From Ulvibacter algarum (lineage in GTDB: Bacteria > Bacteroidota > Bacteroidia > Flavobacteriales > Flavobacteriaceae), in the NCBI GenBank assembly GCA_947488905.1, contig CANLBJ010000001.1, positions 620,001 to 684,000 of the forward strand: a DNA stretch of 64,000 nt. Reading direction: 5' to 3'. The notes under the pieces were generated by a model that was given only the letters and a program-made list of their open reading frames with translations, was not told the origin of the DNA and searched no databases. The position numbers and the translations under genes were made by a program. Positions 53,153 through 61,837 of this stretch are shown in pieces; within the stretch, counting starts at the first letter, position 1, and each line of letters begins with the position of its first letter.

Positions 53153-53629
53153 ATGAGTAAAGTATCTTATTATACAATAGAAGGCTTAAAAAGTCTAAAA
53201 GATGAACTAAATCATTTAAAAGATGTAGAGCGTCCTGCGGCGTCTAATGATATTGCAGAAGCACGTGATAAGGGTGATTTAAGTGAGAATGCAGAGTATG
53301 ATGCAGCAAAAGAAGCGCAAGGAATGTTAGAAATGCGTATTTCAAAACTAGAAGCAATTGTTGCAAACGCAAGAGTTATAGATGAGTCGCAGTTAGACAC
53401 GTCTAAGGCGCTTATTCACTCTACCGTAAAAATTAAAAATGAAACTAATGGTGCTACAATGACTTACAAGTTAGTAGCAAATAGTGAGTCTGATCTTAAA
53501 ACAGGAAAAATATCTGTAGACTCGCCTATAGGTAAAGGTTTGTTAGGTAAAACAGTAGGTGAACATGCAGAGATACAGGTGCCTAGTGGTACAATGCGTT
53601 TTGAGATTGTAGAAATAACAAGAGAATAA
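53153..53629 (+). CDS. greA: Transcription elongation factor GreA
   Basis: At 158 residues it matches GreA. The N-terminal coiled coil has the acidic tip EARDKGDLSENAEYDAAKEAQ (about 37-57), which enters the RNA polymerase secondary channel to stimulate cleavage of backtracked RNA. The C-terminal FKBP-like domain contains DSPIGKGLLGKTVGE. It is directly followed (no gap) by the HIT gene. Its long leader starts with a hairpin. Confidence 0.97.
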   Translation: MSKVSYYTIEGLKSLKDELNHLKDVERPAASNDIAEARDKGDLSENAEYDAAKEAQGMLEMRISKLEAIVANARVIDESQLDTSKALIHSTVKIKNETNGATMTYKLVANSESDLKTGKISVDSPIGKGLLGKTVGEHAEIQVPSGTMRFEIVEITRE

Positions 53630-54019
53630 ATGGCTTCAATATTCACAAAAATCATTGACGGTGAGATTCCTTGTTATAAAGTAGCAGAAGACGATAAACA
53701 TATTGCGTTTCTTGACATTAATCCTAACGCAAAAGGGCACACACTATGTATACCAAAGAAAGAAGAAAATAAAATCTTTGATCTTAATAAAGAGGCATAT
53801 TTAGATTTGATGGAGTTCTCTAGAAAAGTAGCAATAGCTTTAGAAAAAACAGTCTCATGCAAACGTGTTGGGATGTCTGTAATTGGGCTAGAAGTGCCAC
53901 ACGTACACGTGCATTTAATTCCCTTAAATGATATGAAAGAGATGACTTTTATGCATAAAGTGGAGATGAGTGAAGCTGATTTTGTAGACCTGGCAGGTGC
54001 TATTGGGAGTAATTTATAA
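53630..54019 (+). CDS. HIT family protein
   Basis: This 129-residue protein opens with ASIFTKIIDGEIPCYKV. It carries the histidine triad HVHVHLIPL (about 88-96) plus the upstream pattern DINPNAKGHTLCIPK. It is a nucleotide hydrolase of the Hint type, usually acting on purine nucleoside phosphoramidates. Its ATG begins immediately after the greA stop, a pairing that is common in Bacteroidota. Confidence 0.95.
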   Translation: MASIFTKIIDGEIPCYKVAEDDKHIAFLDINPNAKGHTLCIPKKEENKIFDLNKEAYLDLMEFSRKVAIALEKTVSCKRVGMSVIGLEVPHVHVHLIPLNDMKEMTFMHKVEMSEADFVDLAGAIGSNL

Positions 54020-54034
54020 TAAATTTATATTTTC

Positions 54035-54085
54035 AAATTGGAAATTTTAGACGGTCTATTTTGCCACTAAAATTTCCAATTTTTA
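54035..54085. terminator. Bidirectional terminator between hit and the glycosyltransferase genes
   Basis: A perfect 16-bp stem, AAATTGGAAATTTTAG (54035-54050) with CTAAAATTTCCAATTT (54067-54082), has a 16-nt loop. It abuts the stop codon of the minus-strand glycosyltransferase and serves both convergent units. Confidence 0.85.
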
Positions 54086-55573
54086 CGCTTTACTAGTTAA
54101 ACTCTTAAAGAATACAAACCCAAACCCAATAAAGAGCATTAAGTGAAAAGGGAAAAGCCCAAAGTCTCCTCCTTGATCGCCTACAATAAATGCAGAGTAC
54201 ATACCAAAGGCAAAATATAACATTAGTATACCTTCAAAAATCACGTTTACAGAGACGTTTTTCTTTAAGTATTTATTGCCTTTCCACTTGTCTTTAATAC
54301 TATTAATATTAAACTTAGGCGTACGTACAAATTCACTTTTCTTACCTATGTGCCCTTCAATAACAGCAATTGTGTTGTGTAGTGAAAACCCCATTGCTAC
54401 AGAGAAGAACGTAAAAAACATACCTATATAGCGTATAAACTGTTTAAACCCGCCACCATAAACACTCTTATACATATACCAGTAGCAGATAAAGAAAATG
54501 ATAGTGCTAATTACAAAAAAGCTCATTACAAAGAAGTACACTTTGAGATGTTCATATTCATTTTTAATATAAAGCATTGGGATACTTAAAATAGCAACAA
54601 GAAAAATGTTTAAAAACATCGTGCTATTTAATAAATGAAGCAAACTGTGAATTTTTGTTTTCTTAGAAACGGTATCACTCGCTAAAACACGCCTAGCCAT
54701 TTTCTGAAAATTCTCTGCACCACCTTTGTTCCATCTAAACTGCTGTGAGCGTGCGGCACTTATTACCACAGGTAACTCTGCAGGAGTCTCAACATCTTCT
54801 AGGTACTTAAATTTCCATTTTTTTAATTGCGCACGATAACTTAAATCAAGATCTTCTGTTAGCGTATCACCTTCCCAGTTACCAGCATCAAGAATACATT
54901 CTTTTCTCCATACCCCAGCAGTACCGTTAAAATTAATAAAATGACCTTTACTGTTTCTACCTACTTGTTCTAGTGTAAAATGAGCGTCTAGTGCAAATGC
55001 TTGCACTTTAGTTAATAGAGAATAGTCTTTATTAATGTGCCCCCATCTAGTTTGTACAACACCTATTTCTGGATCTTTAAAATAAGGAATGGTGCTATAT
55101 AGCCAGTTTTTCTGCGGAAGGAAATCTGCATCAAATATGGCAATAAATTCGCCTTTTGCAATTTTCAACCCTTCTTTTAAAGCACCTGCTTTAAAGCCAG
55201 ATCTATCTGTTCTTGTAATATGTTTAATGTCTAGACCGGTAGCTTGCAATCTTTTAATGTGCGCAGCTGTAGTAGCTAGGGATTCATCTGTAGAGTCATC
55301 TAGTACTTGTATCTCTAGTTTTCCTTCAGGGTACTCAAGAAGCGCAATGTTCTCAAGCAATCTATCCATTACATATAGCTCGTTGTAAACAGGAAGTTGA
55401 ATAGTAACAACAGGAATTTCATTTGGTTTTGAAAAATCAAATTCTACACTAACTTCTTTCTTCTTCTTAGCGCTGAGGTAATTAAAAAGCAGATTGAGTT
55501 GGGCTATTGCATACATCAAGATGAGCAATAACGCAATAGAATAAATAACCATAACGATGGTTTGCCAAATCAT
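54083..55573 (-). CDS. Membrane glycosyltransferase family 2 (cellulose-synthase-like)
   Basis: This 496-residue protein has an N-terminal helix, then a GT2 catalytic domain, then four or five C-terminal helices. The conserved residues are visible: DDSTDES (about 92-98), FDADF (about 148-152), TEDLDLSYRAQ (about 238-248) and QQFRWNKG (about 276-283), i.e. the D,D,D,QxxRW set of processive enzymes. It probably polymerises or extends a glycan at the inner membrane. It overlaps the preceding GT2 gene by 4 bases (ATGA) and ends at the terminator. Confidence 0.92.
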   Translation of the reverse strand: MIWQTIVMVIYSIALLLILMYAIAQLNLLFNYLSAKKKKEVSVEFDFSKPNEIPVVTIQLPVYNELYVMDRLLENIALLEYPEGKLEIQVLDDSTDESLATTAAHIKRLQATGLDIKHITRTDRSGFKAGALKEGLKIAKGEFIAIFDADFLPQKNWLYSTIPYFKDPEIGVVQTRWGHINKDYSLLTKVQAFALDAHFTLEQVGRNSKGHFINFNGTAGVWRKECILDAGNWEGDTLTEDLDLSYRAQLKKWKFKYLEDVETPAELPVVISAARSQQFRWNKGGAENFQKMARRVLASDTVSKKTKIHSLLHLLNSTMFLNIFLVAILSIPMLYIKNEYEHLKVYFFVMSFFVISTIIFFICYWYMYKSVYGGGFKQFIRYIGMFFTFFSVAMGFSLHNTIAVIEGHIGKKSEFVRTPKFNINSIKDKWKGNKYLKKNVSVNVIFEGILMLYFAFGMYSAFIVGDQGGDFGLFPFHLMLFIGFGFVFFKSLTSKA

Positions 55574-56265
55574 TTTTTGAAAGAGTATTTAAAAATCCAA
55601 CCCAGAATTTTTACGCCTGCAAATATAGCACCTTTTACCGTACCTGAAATTTTTGAAACACCTATTCGGTTTCTATATTTCATAGGTACTTCTACATACG
55701 TAAATTTCTTTTTTAATGCTTTTAATTGCATCTCTACAGTCCAGCCATAGGTCTTGTCTTCCATATTTAATGAAAGTAATTTGTCATATTTAATGGCCCT
55801 AAAAGGACCTAAATCTGTAAAGGTAGATCTAAAAAACAATGTCATTAATGTGGTAGCGAGCCAGTTACCAAATATCTGCGGAAAAGTCATAGATCCATCT
55901 TCTCTTAGTTTTGTGATACGAGCGCCAACTACAAAATCAATATCACGCTCAATAATAGGGGCGACGAGCTCTGTTAATTGTTCTGGGTAGTCACTATAAT
56001 CACCATCTAGAAAAACAATAATATCTGGAGGAGTACTTAAAGTAGCGATGTAGTCCATCCCTTTTAAGCACGCATAACCGTAACCCTTTTTGTCTTCTTG
56101 TAAGACGGTTGCACCATTTTGAGCAGCTACCTTTTCTGTATTATCTGTAGAGTTATTGCTTATCACAATAACCTCATTCACCATTTTTGGGATGGCTTGC
56201 AGTACAAGCCCAATGGAGTCTTCCTCATTATAAGCGGGAATAATAACTTTAATTATAGAATTCAT
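55570..56265 (-). CDS. Glycosyltransferase family 2, dolichyl-phosphate-mannose-synthase-like
   Basis: This 231-residue GT2 domain has no C-terminal membrane anchor apart from a weak hydrophobic helix. It opens IPAYNEEDSIGLVLQAIP and has the metal-binding DGDYSDYPEQL (about 86-96). GPFRAIKYDKLL (about 154-165) and YRNRIGVSKISG (about 203-214) are typical of DPM1-like enzymes that load a sugar onto polyprenyl phosphate. It may feed the neighbouring processive GT2. It begins one base inside the stop of the MORN gene (TAATG) and overlaps the next gene by 4 bases. Confidence 0.92.
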   Translation of the reverse strand: MNSIIKVIIPAYNEEDSIGLVLQAIPKMVNEVIVISNNSTDNTEKVAAQNGATVLQEDKKGYGYACLKGMDYIATLSTPPDIIVFLDGDYSDYPEQLTELVAPIIERDIDFVVGARITKLREDGSMTFPQIFGNWLATTLMTLFFRSTFTDLGPFRAIKYDKLLSLNMEDKTYGWTVEMQLKALKKKFTYVEVPMKYRNRIGVSKISGTVKGAIFAGVKILGWIFKYSFKK

Positions 56266-56771
56266 TAAAAAGAAACGTTTGGGTTGTCTAGCCTAAATGC
56301 AGTTATAGAGGTCCATTCATTTATTTTTTTCCCATTTTTATATTCCTCTGCCTTCACAATTCTTTTGTTTTTGTAACGTAATGCAAATCCGTTTTTTTGA
56401 TTGTCTTTAAACTGAAACTTGCTTTTATTTCGGCCTGCAATATCGTAAAAAATCCACCATTTTTCTGCACTACCATTTTCAAAGTGTCCTTCTTTTAGTA
56501 ATTGCCCTTCTTTATTGTAGCAATACCAGTATCCGTGTTTTTTATTATTGCTGAAATGCCCTTGAAATGACACCTCTCCATTTTGATGATAAAAAGTCCA
56601 ATAACCGGTTTTAATATCCATTGATTTCCAACCTTCGGCTTTTAGCCTCCCGTTGGTATCATATTCTTTTATATACGTTCTTTCAACCGTTACTATTTCC
56701 GAAGAAATAGCTTCTTGTATTGTACCAAGCAATAAAATAGGCAGGATGAGTAAGACGTTTAATAATTTCAT
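56265..56771 (-). CDS. Secreted MORN/YwqK-like repeat protein
   Basis: This 168-residue protein has a signal peptide (to about 22). It contains several MORN_2-type repeats: GYWTFYHQNGEVSFQGHF (about 56-73), GYWYCYNKEGQLLKEGHF (about 80-97) and KWWIFYDIAGRN. Such repeats form a curved beta sheet and are found in the misnamed 'YwqK antitoxin' family of Bacteroidota. It is the first gene of the unit that leads into the two glycosyltransferases, but no enzymatic role can be inferred. Confidence 0.85.
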   Translation of the reverse strand: MKLLNVLLILPILLLGTIQEAISSEIVTVERTYIKEYDTNGRLKAEGWKSMDIKTGYWTFYHQNGEVSFQGHFSNNKKHGYWYCYNKEGQLLKEGHFENGSAEKWWIFYDIAGRNKSKFQFKDNQKNGFALRYKNKRIVKAEEYKNGKKINEWTSITAFRLDNPNVSF

Positions 56772-56808
56772 AACTCCTTAGACGAAAAAGTTTAAGTCTA
56801 CTAACGGT

Positions 56809-57669
56809 TTAATTTGATAATTTATTTAAAAGTAACGTTGCTTTTGCAATATAACCGTAATCTGTAGATGGATTATTTTTTGCAGCTTCAAGACACTCTC
56901 TACCAAGTTTTTTTGCTGTTTTTGTGTCGTTTAGTTCTAATGCTAGTTCTGCACGATAATAGGTGTACCAGAATCTGTTAGGCTCCATTTGTCTTGCTTT
57001 GTCAAACCATTTAACTGCAGTAGTTAACTCAAAGTTTTTATGGTAATAGAATTGAGCCGAGTCAAAATATGTTTGAGCGCTTATGTCTTCTTTGGTATTC
57101 ATTATTTTATCTTCAATCTCTTGAAAGATAATTGCATCTGTATCTACAAAAACAGGTAACACTATTTTAGTGTTTTCCCAGGCAATGATTAAATCACCTC
57201 CGTTAGCGGTGTAATTTTCAAAATAGATCGCTAGGGTTTCTCTTGTGTCTTCAGTTTTTTTAGGAAGTGTTTTAATTCTGGTAAAATCATTTTTCTCGTC
57301 ATAGTCAGCAGATCCCCATAGTTTAGTGTTGCTATGTAAAATAATAGTCCATTCATCTTTGTTAGGGATGGAGTATAACCCATATGTGCCAGCAGGTATT
57401 GTAACGTCTGCGATAGTTACTTCTTTATCAAAAGTTAGTTTAGTAGAAGCGTTTGCGCCAGTTCTCCAAATGCGATCGTAGGGTATTAATCCTCCAAAAA
57501 CAACACGATCTTGTTTGTTAGGTTGTCCATAGTCTAAAGTAGCTTTTGCGAGACCTATATTATAGTCTGCGGTTACTCTAGGACTTAGGCTTGGTTTGTT
57601 AATTTGAGCACTCATAAGGTTTGTTATTAGTGTTAAAAGTGTAATTAATGTGATTTTAAAAAAGTTCAT
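56809..57669 (-). CDS. DUF2911 protein with TPR-like C-terminus
   Basis: This 286-residue protein has a signal peptide (to about 21, LMSAQ). A DUF2911 domain (about 24-180) contains YDRIWRTGANASTKLTF, IPAGTYGLYSIP and the TIILH strand. Two or three TPR-like helix pairs follow (about 205-286, ending LLLNKLSN). DUF2911 proteins are periplasmic and of unknown function. It is on the same strand as the MORN gene, 37 bases before it. Confidence 0.88.
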   Translation of the reverse strand: MNFFKITLITLLTLITNLMSAQINKPSLSPRVTADYNIGLAKATLDYGQPNKQDRVVFGGLIPYDRIWRTGANASTKLTFDKEVTIADVTIPAGTYGLYSIPNKDEWTIILHSNTKLWGSADYDEKNDFTRIKTLPKKTEDTRETLAIYFENYTANGGDLIIAWENTKIVLPVFVDTDAIIFQEIEDKIMNTKEDISAQTYFDSAQFYYHKNFELTTAVKWFDKARQMEPNRFWYTYYRAELALELNDTKTAKKLGRECLEAAKNNPSTDYGYIAKATLLLNKLSN

Positions 57670-57720
57670 TAGGCAGTTATTTTTTTTCTTAGACGGTCTA
57701 GATTAATTAAACTAACGTAA

Positions 57721-57758
57721 AAAAGACCTCTCTAAATAGAATAATAGAGAGGTCTTTT
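57721..57758. terminator. Terminator of the polyferredoxin/FAD-oxidoreductase unit
   Basis: A 14-bp perfect stem, AAAAGACCTCTCTA (57721-57734) with TAGAGAGGTCTTTT (57745-57758), has a 10-nt loop. It follows the minus-strand stop at 57787 by about 30 bases and can work in either direction. Confidence 0.88.
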
Positions 57759-57786
57759 GTTATGTTAAAAATTATTAGTGAGATTC

Positions 57787-59376
57787 TTATTTATTATTCA
57801 TCAACTCCATCAAATCAACATCATTACCTAATAATACATCTGTAGGGTTAATACGACCATCAAGAGAGCCGTTTTCTAGTTTAAGAACTCCACGTGGGCA
57901 TACTGCAGAACAAACGCCACAACCTACACAAGAGCTACGTACAATGTTCTCACCTTTTTGGGCATAGGCTCTAACGTCTATTCCCATTTCGCAACTGTTA
58001 GAACAGTTACCGCAAGAGATACATTGACCACCGTTTGTGGTAATTCTAAATTTAGAAAACATACGTTGTTGAAACCCTAATACTGCTGCCATTGGGCAAC
58101 CAAAACGACACCAAGCTCTGTTTCCTAAAATTGGGTAAAAACCTGTGCCTATTACACCAGAGAAAATGGATCCAATATAAAAACCATAAGCAGAACGCAT
58201 ACCACCAGCTGGAAGGTAAAATACTTCGTTTGTTGTTCCTGTATAATGCATTGCTATTAATGAAACTATTACAAGGGCATACCCTATGGCTCCATAACGT
58301 GCATCTTTTCCTAATTCGTGGCGTTTAAAAACCATAATTACAACAAATACTAGTGTTAGAAAACCTCCAACAAATAATAAAAAATTGTCTTTATTGAACC
58401 AGTACTTTTCAGCATCATACCCTAAATATGTATAAATAACGGCTGTTGTCATCACTACTGAAAACACAAGTACCGTGTGGATTAACCAGCGTTCTAATTT
58501 CCAGGCTGACATTTTTTTAGATGATAAATGTCTAAAAGGATCACCAGCCGTTTCGGCAAGACCTCCACAACCACACACCCAAGAGCAATACCATCTTTTA
58601 CCATACTTGTATGTTAGAAAAGGAGAAATTACAAAGATTGATAGAATTCCAAATATTAGAAATGCCATCCCTATTGTCCCAGAATTTATAAACTGATCTA
58701 CACGCCACTGGTCAAAAGCATAGTAGTTTAATGGCCACATATTTTTAATATCGTTATAAGGCACATCAGAGTTTAAACGATACATAAACTCAGGGATTAA
58801 AAATGCAAATGCCATCTGGAAAAACATAACAGATGCTGTGCGGAGTTGTTGGTATCTATTGTGGCGATATTTAAGCATAAACTTATAGCCAAAAGCTACA
58901 ATTGCTACTGTATATAAAGTTCCGTAAACAAACCACTGGCTAGCGTTTCTGCCGCTTAAAAGTTGGCTTAATGGGTCAAAAAGAGCAATGAGTCCAGTGT
59001 TTGATGCTCCATCTGTGCCAAGGCCTAAAAGCTCTGCAAAGAAATAAAGTACAATATAAAATAAGGTGAGTACTACACCTAAAACCCAACCCCATGTGCC
59101 TCTAGATGAAATTGATTTAAACCAAGCTTCATCATTTTTTATTCCTTCAAGTTTTGTGAGGTATTCATCTCTAGAGTATATAACTACTCCACCAATTATT
59201 AGCCCTAATGAGAGAGTTAAAAAGAGTCCTTTATAAGGTAATTCTACATTAGCTAATGCAAGTACTAAGATAAACAAGCCTGTAAAACCTATCCCTAATG
59301 CAACTTTCTTTTTTGTTGAAATGTCTTGTGCATTTGGTTTTGCAAGAGACATACTTTCGTTAATTTTTGAATTCAT
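57787..59376 (-). CDS. Polyferredoxin membrane protein (CcoG/NapH/NosR-like)
   Basis: This 529-residue protein has about eight membrane helices. A central cysteine loop WYCSWVCGCGGLAE (about 263-276) and CRFGCPMAAV (about 428-437) are cysteine-proline loops of the NapH/CcoG type. Two 4Fe-4S motifs lie near the C-terminus: CISCGNCSNSC (about 457-467) and CVGCGVCSAVCPRG (about 486-499). It should move electrons across or along the inner membrane. The next-upstream gene encodes an FAD oxidoreductase, so the two probably form an electron-transfer pair. I cannot say whether the acceptor is a nitrogen oxide or another substrate; no nos, nap or nrf gene is in the window. Confidence 0.85.
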   Translation of the reverse strand: MNSKINESMSLAKPNAQDISTKKKVALGIGFTGLFILVLALANVELPYKGLFLTLSLGLIIGGVVIYSRDEYLTKLEGIKNDEAWFKSISSRGTWGWVLGVVLTLFYIVLYFFAELLGLGTDGASNTGLIALFDPLSQLLSGRNASQWFVYGTLYTVAIVAFGYKFMLKYRHNRYQQLRTASVMFFQMAFAFLIPEFMYRLNSDVPYNDIKNMWPLNYYAFDQWRVDQFINSGTIGMAFLIFGILSIFVISPFLTYKYGKRWYCSWVCGCGGLAETAGDPFRHLSSKKMSAWKLERWLIHTVLVFSVVMTTAVIYTYLGYDAEKYWFNKDNFLLFVGGFLTLVFVVIMVFKRHELGKDARYGAIGYALVIVSLIAMHYTGTTNEVFYLPAGGMRSAYGFYIGSIFSGVIGTGFYPILGNRAWCRFGCPMAAVLGFQQRMFSKFRITTNGGQCISCGNCSNSCEMGIDVRAYAQKGENIVRSSCVGCGVCSAVCPRGVLKLENGSLDGRINPTDVLLGNDVDLMELMNNK

Positions 59377-59386
59377 TATTTAGAGA

Positions 59387-60691
59387 TTATGCGGTTTGTA
59401 GTTGATTGTTGTATGCAGCTAAAATTTGATTTTCAAACTGCTTGTAGAATTCTGGATCAAAATTGGCCTCTGGGAGGTGTTTAATTACATAATCTACATC
59501 TCGTTTTTCAGTTAGCCATTTGTCAAAATTTTCGTGACGCATTCTAATTCCAAAAGTATTGATACCTAAAAATAGTTTAGAATCTTTATCATAAGCTACC
59601 GTAATACATTTGTCCTCATCTGGATGCATCCAGTGAAAATGTGCCTCTTGCTCACTTTTGCTTCGTTCGCTGAAAACCCAACCATAGGTTTGGTATTCAA
59701 TATCTAAAAACTTAGCGCTGTTAAACCAATGTCCAGGTTTGTATTCAATTTTATTTCCGCAGATAGTTTGAGCCAGTGTTTCGCCCATCATTCTACCTGT
59801 GTACCAAACTGCCTCTATAGGGCGGCGCATTCCTATAGGTTCGTGCTGCTCAGCACAATCACCTATAGCATACACATCTTTAATATTTGTTTCTAGAAAA
59901 CGATTTACTTTTACACCTCTACCTAGTTCAATACCACTTTCTTTTAAAAAGTCAATATTTGGAGAAACTCCAGCAGTTAGCCCAACCACATTACACGGTA
60001 ACTCTTCTCCAGTTTCAGTAATTACTACTGCTTTCGCTCGGCCATTTTCGTCACTAATAATTTCTTTTAAATTAGTTCCTAATCGTAAATCTATATGGTG
60101 GTCAAGTATGTGTTTGTTAATTAAACCACTTTCGCCCGCTGGCAAAACGCCATTCCAAAAACTGTCTTCACGAACTAGAAATGTAACGGGTATATTTCGA
60201 GACCGAAGCATTTCTGCCATCTCAATTCCTATTAATCCTCCACCTACAATTACCGCTCTATTACAAGTTTCTTTATCTGGGGCATTAGCTTCTAGTTTTT
60301 CTAAATCTTGATAAGAATATAATCCTTGTACACCTTTAAGGTCTTGTCCGGGCCATCCAAATTTATTTGGCTTAGAACCTGTAGCAATAATTAAAGAATC
60401 ATAGGCTATTTTTTCACCTTCTGAAGTTACCAATGTTTTATCATCTGTAAGTACTTGCTTAATGTAAGCACGTTTTAAATCTATGCGATTTTTTTTCCAG
60501 AAGTAGTCCTCATAAGGTTTTGTGTGTTCGTATTTCATATGACCCATATACACATACATAAGTGCGGTACGAGAGAAAAAATGATCTGTTTCTGCAGATA
60601 TAATAGTGATTTTATTATCTGAGAGTTTTCGAATATGTCTTGCGGCTGTAACACCTGCAATTCCATTTCCTATAATGACAATGTTTTTCAT
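59387..60691 (-). CDS. NAD(P)/FAD-dependent oxidoreductase (NirB/rubredoxin-reductase-like)
   Basis: ATG 60691 (MKNIVIIGNG) gives 434 residues; the longer reading starts at a TTG. The FAD site GNGIAGVTAARHIRK (about 8-22), the NAD site VIVGGGLIGIEMAEML (about 151-166) and the second flavin motif VYAIGDCAEQ (about 280-289) are all in place. It is a pyridine-nucleotide disulfide oxidoreductase fold without a redox-active Cys pair, as in NirB N-terminal domains and rubredoxin reductases. It lies 10 bases before the polyferredoxin gene in the direction of transcription. A palindrome at 60757-60774 lies upstream. Confidence 0.9.
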   Translation of the reverse strand: MKNIVIIGNGIAGVTAARHIRKLSDNKITIISAETDHFFSRTALMYVYMGHMKYEHTKPYEDYFWKKNRIDLKRAYIKQVLTDDKTLVTSEGEKIAYDSLIIATGSKPNKFGWPGQDLKGVQGLYSYQDLEKLEANAPDKETCNRAVIVGGGLIGIEMAEMLRSRNIPVTFLVREDSFWNGVLPAGESGLINKHILDHHIDLRLGTNLKEIISDENGRAKAVVITETGEELPCNVVGLTAGVSPNIDFLKESGIELGRGVKVNRFLETNIKDVYAIGDCAEQHEPIGMRRPIEAVWYTGRMMGETLAQTICGNKIEYKPGHWFNSAKFLDIEYQTYGWVFSERSKSEQEAHFHWMHPDEDKCITVAYDKDSKLFLGINTFGIRMRHENFDKWLTEKRDVDYVIKHLPEANFDPEFYKQFENQILAAYNNQLQTA

Positions 60692-60756
60692 ATTGGTTGG
60701 GTATTTATTCAAATAGAAAATACGTTACTCAAATGAAGATTCTAAATTTTAAATAA

Positions 60757-60774
60757 AAATTACAAGTGTAATTT
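60757..60774. promoter_or_regulatory. 18-bp palindrome upstream of the redox operon (candidate activator site)
   Basis: AAATTACA-AG-TGTAATTT is a perfect palindrome. Its centre is about 75 bases before ATG 60691. If the weak -7-like TTCATTTG (60730-60737, minus strand) is used, the palindrome would be centred about -42, the class II activator position used by Crp/Fnr-type proteins. It does not match the classic Crp or Fnr half-site. No other feature is seen between 60692 and 60995. Confidence 0.4.
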
Positions 60775-60995
60775 AATACCAAATACAGAAAATCTCTTTA
60801 AACTATTTTGAATATGTTCTCTACTATGTCGCATTTCAAGTTACAAACTTTACAGAAAGTGATGATTATTATTTCATTATTATTTTTTTTTGCTTCGGAA
60901 GTGTTGATTTTAAAGGGTTTTTTAGATTTGTTAGAATATGCTTTGTAAGTATGTCTAAATGTGAATGACTTAATAGCTATCAATAAATAAATAGT

Positions 60996-61709
60996 ATGAA
61001 AAATTTAATGCTAGTTCTTACAGTGCTTTTTTCTGTAAACCAAACCATAACTTTTGCACAATCAACCGAAACATTTTTTAATGATAGCAATTCTTTTTTT
61101 AAGAGTTATGTGTCAAACGGAAAGGTAGATTACAAGGCAATAGTTGCCAACCCTGAAGCTTTAAATAATTTAATGAAACAGGCTCAAAGCATTAAAATTT
61201 CAGAAAAAGATGCGGCGGTATTTCAATCATTTTGGATTAATGCTTATAATATTTCAGTAATAAAAGGGATTGTAGATGAGTTTCCAATAAACTCTCCGTT
61301 AGATAAAAAAGGCTTTTTTGATAAAGCTACTTATGAGCTAGCGGGTCAAAAAATTACTTTAAATGATATTGAAAATAAGATGTTGCGAGCAAAATTTAAA
61401 GATGCACGTTTTCACTTTGTGTTAGTTTGTGGTGCAAAAGGATGCCCTCCATTAATTGCCGAAGCTTATAGACCTTCAACTTTAGAAAAGCAATTAGAAA
61501 CCCAAACAGTAAAAGCTTTAAATAATGATTTATTTATAAAAGCTTCAGGTAAAAAAGTTGCCGTTTCTGAAATTTTTAAATGGTATAAAGAAGATTTTGT
61601 ACGAGATGGAAACGAAGTAGATTTTTTAAACAAGTATCGATCTAATAAAATTGATGCTGGAGCAAAGCTAAGTTACTATACCTACGACTGGAGATTAAAC
61701 AGTAAATAA
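60996..61709 (+). CDS. DUF547 secreted protein
   Basis: This 237-residue protein has a signal peptide (to about 21, TFAQ) and the DUF547 domain. KVDYKAIVANPEALN opens it, then FWINAYNISVIKGIVDEFP (about 78-96), HFVLVCGAKGCPPLIAEAY (about 137-155) and the C-terminal FLNKY and YTYDWRLN. The Cys/Asp/His pattern has prompted a papain-like-hydrolase proposal. The function is unknown, but these proteins often accompany redox or envelope genes. It is divergent from the FAD oxidoreductase. Confidence 0.92.
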   Translation: MKNLMLVLTVLFSVNQTITFAQSTETFFNDSNSFFKSYVSNGKVDYKAIVANPEALNNLMKQAQSIKISEKDAAVFQSFWINAYNISVIKGIVDEFPINSPLDKKGFFDKATYELAGQKITLNDIENKMLRAKFKDARFHFVLVCGAKGCPPLIAEAYRPSTLEKQLETQTVKALNNDLFIKASGKKVAVSEIFKWYKEDFVRDGNEVDFLNKYRSNKIDAGAKLSYYTYDWRLNSK

Positions 61710-61837
61710 AACTAAGGCGTATCTCTACTGCCTTTTAAAAATAAACCACTAATTCATTTTAAGTCTTCCTTTGTCAGCTAAGCCATTTGTTGCCTAGTTG
61801 ACACGAGAAGCACAACCTAAACCTAAAATTACACCCT

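Noticed and set aside
56265-56771. MORN/YwqK-like protein as an antitoxin
   Set aside because: It has a signal peptide and lies in a glycosyltransferase unit with no toxin gene beside it; the antitoxin label of the family is not supported here.
59799-60311. A 170-codon plus-strand frame opposite the FAD oxidoreductase
   Set aside because: It is a shadow of a well-supported gene with all cofactor motifs.
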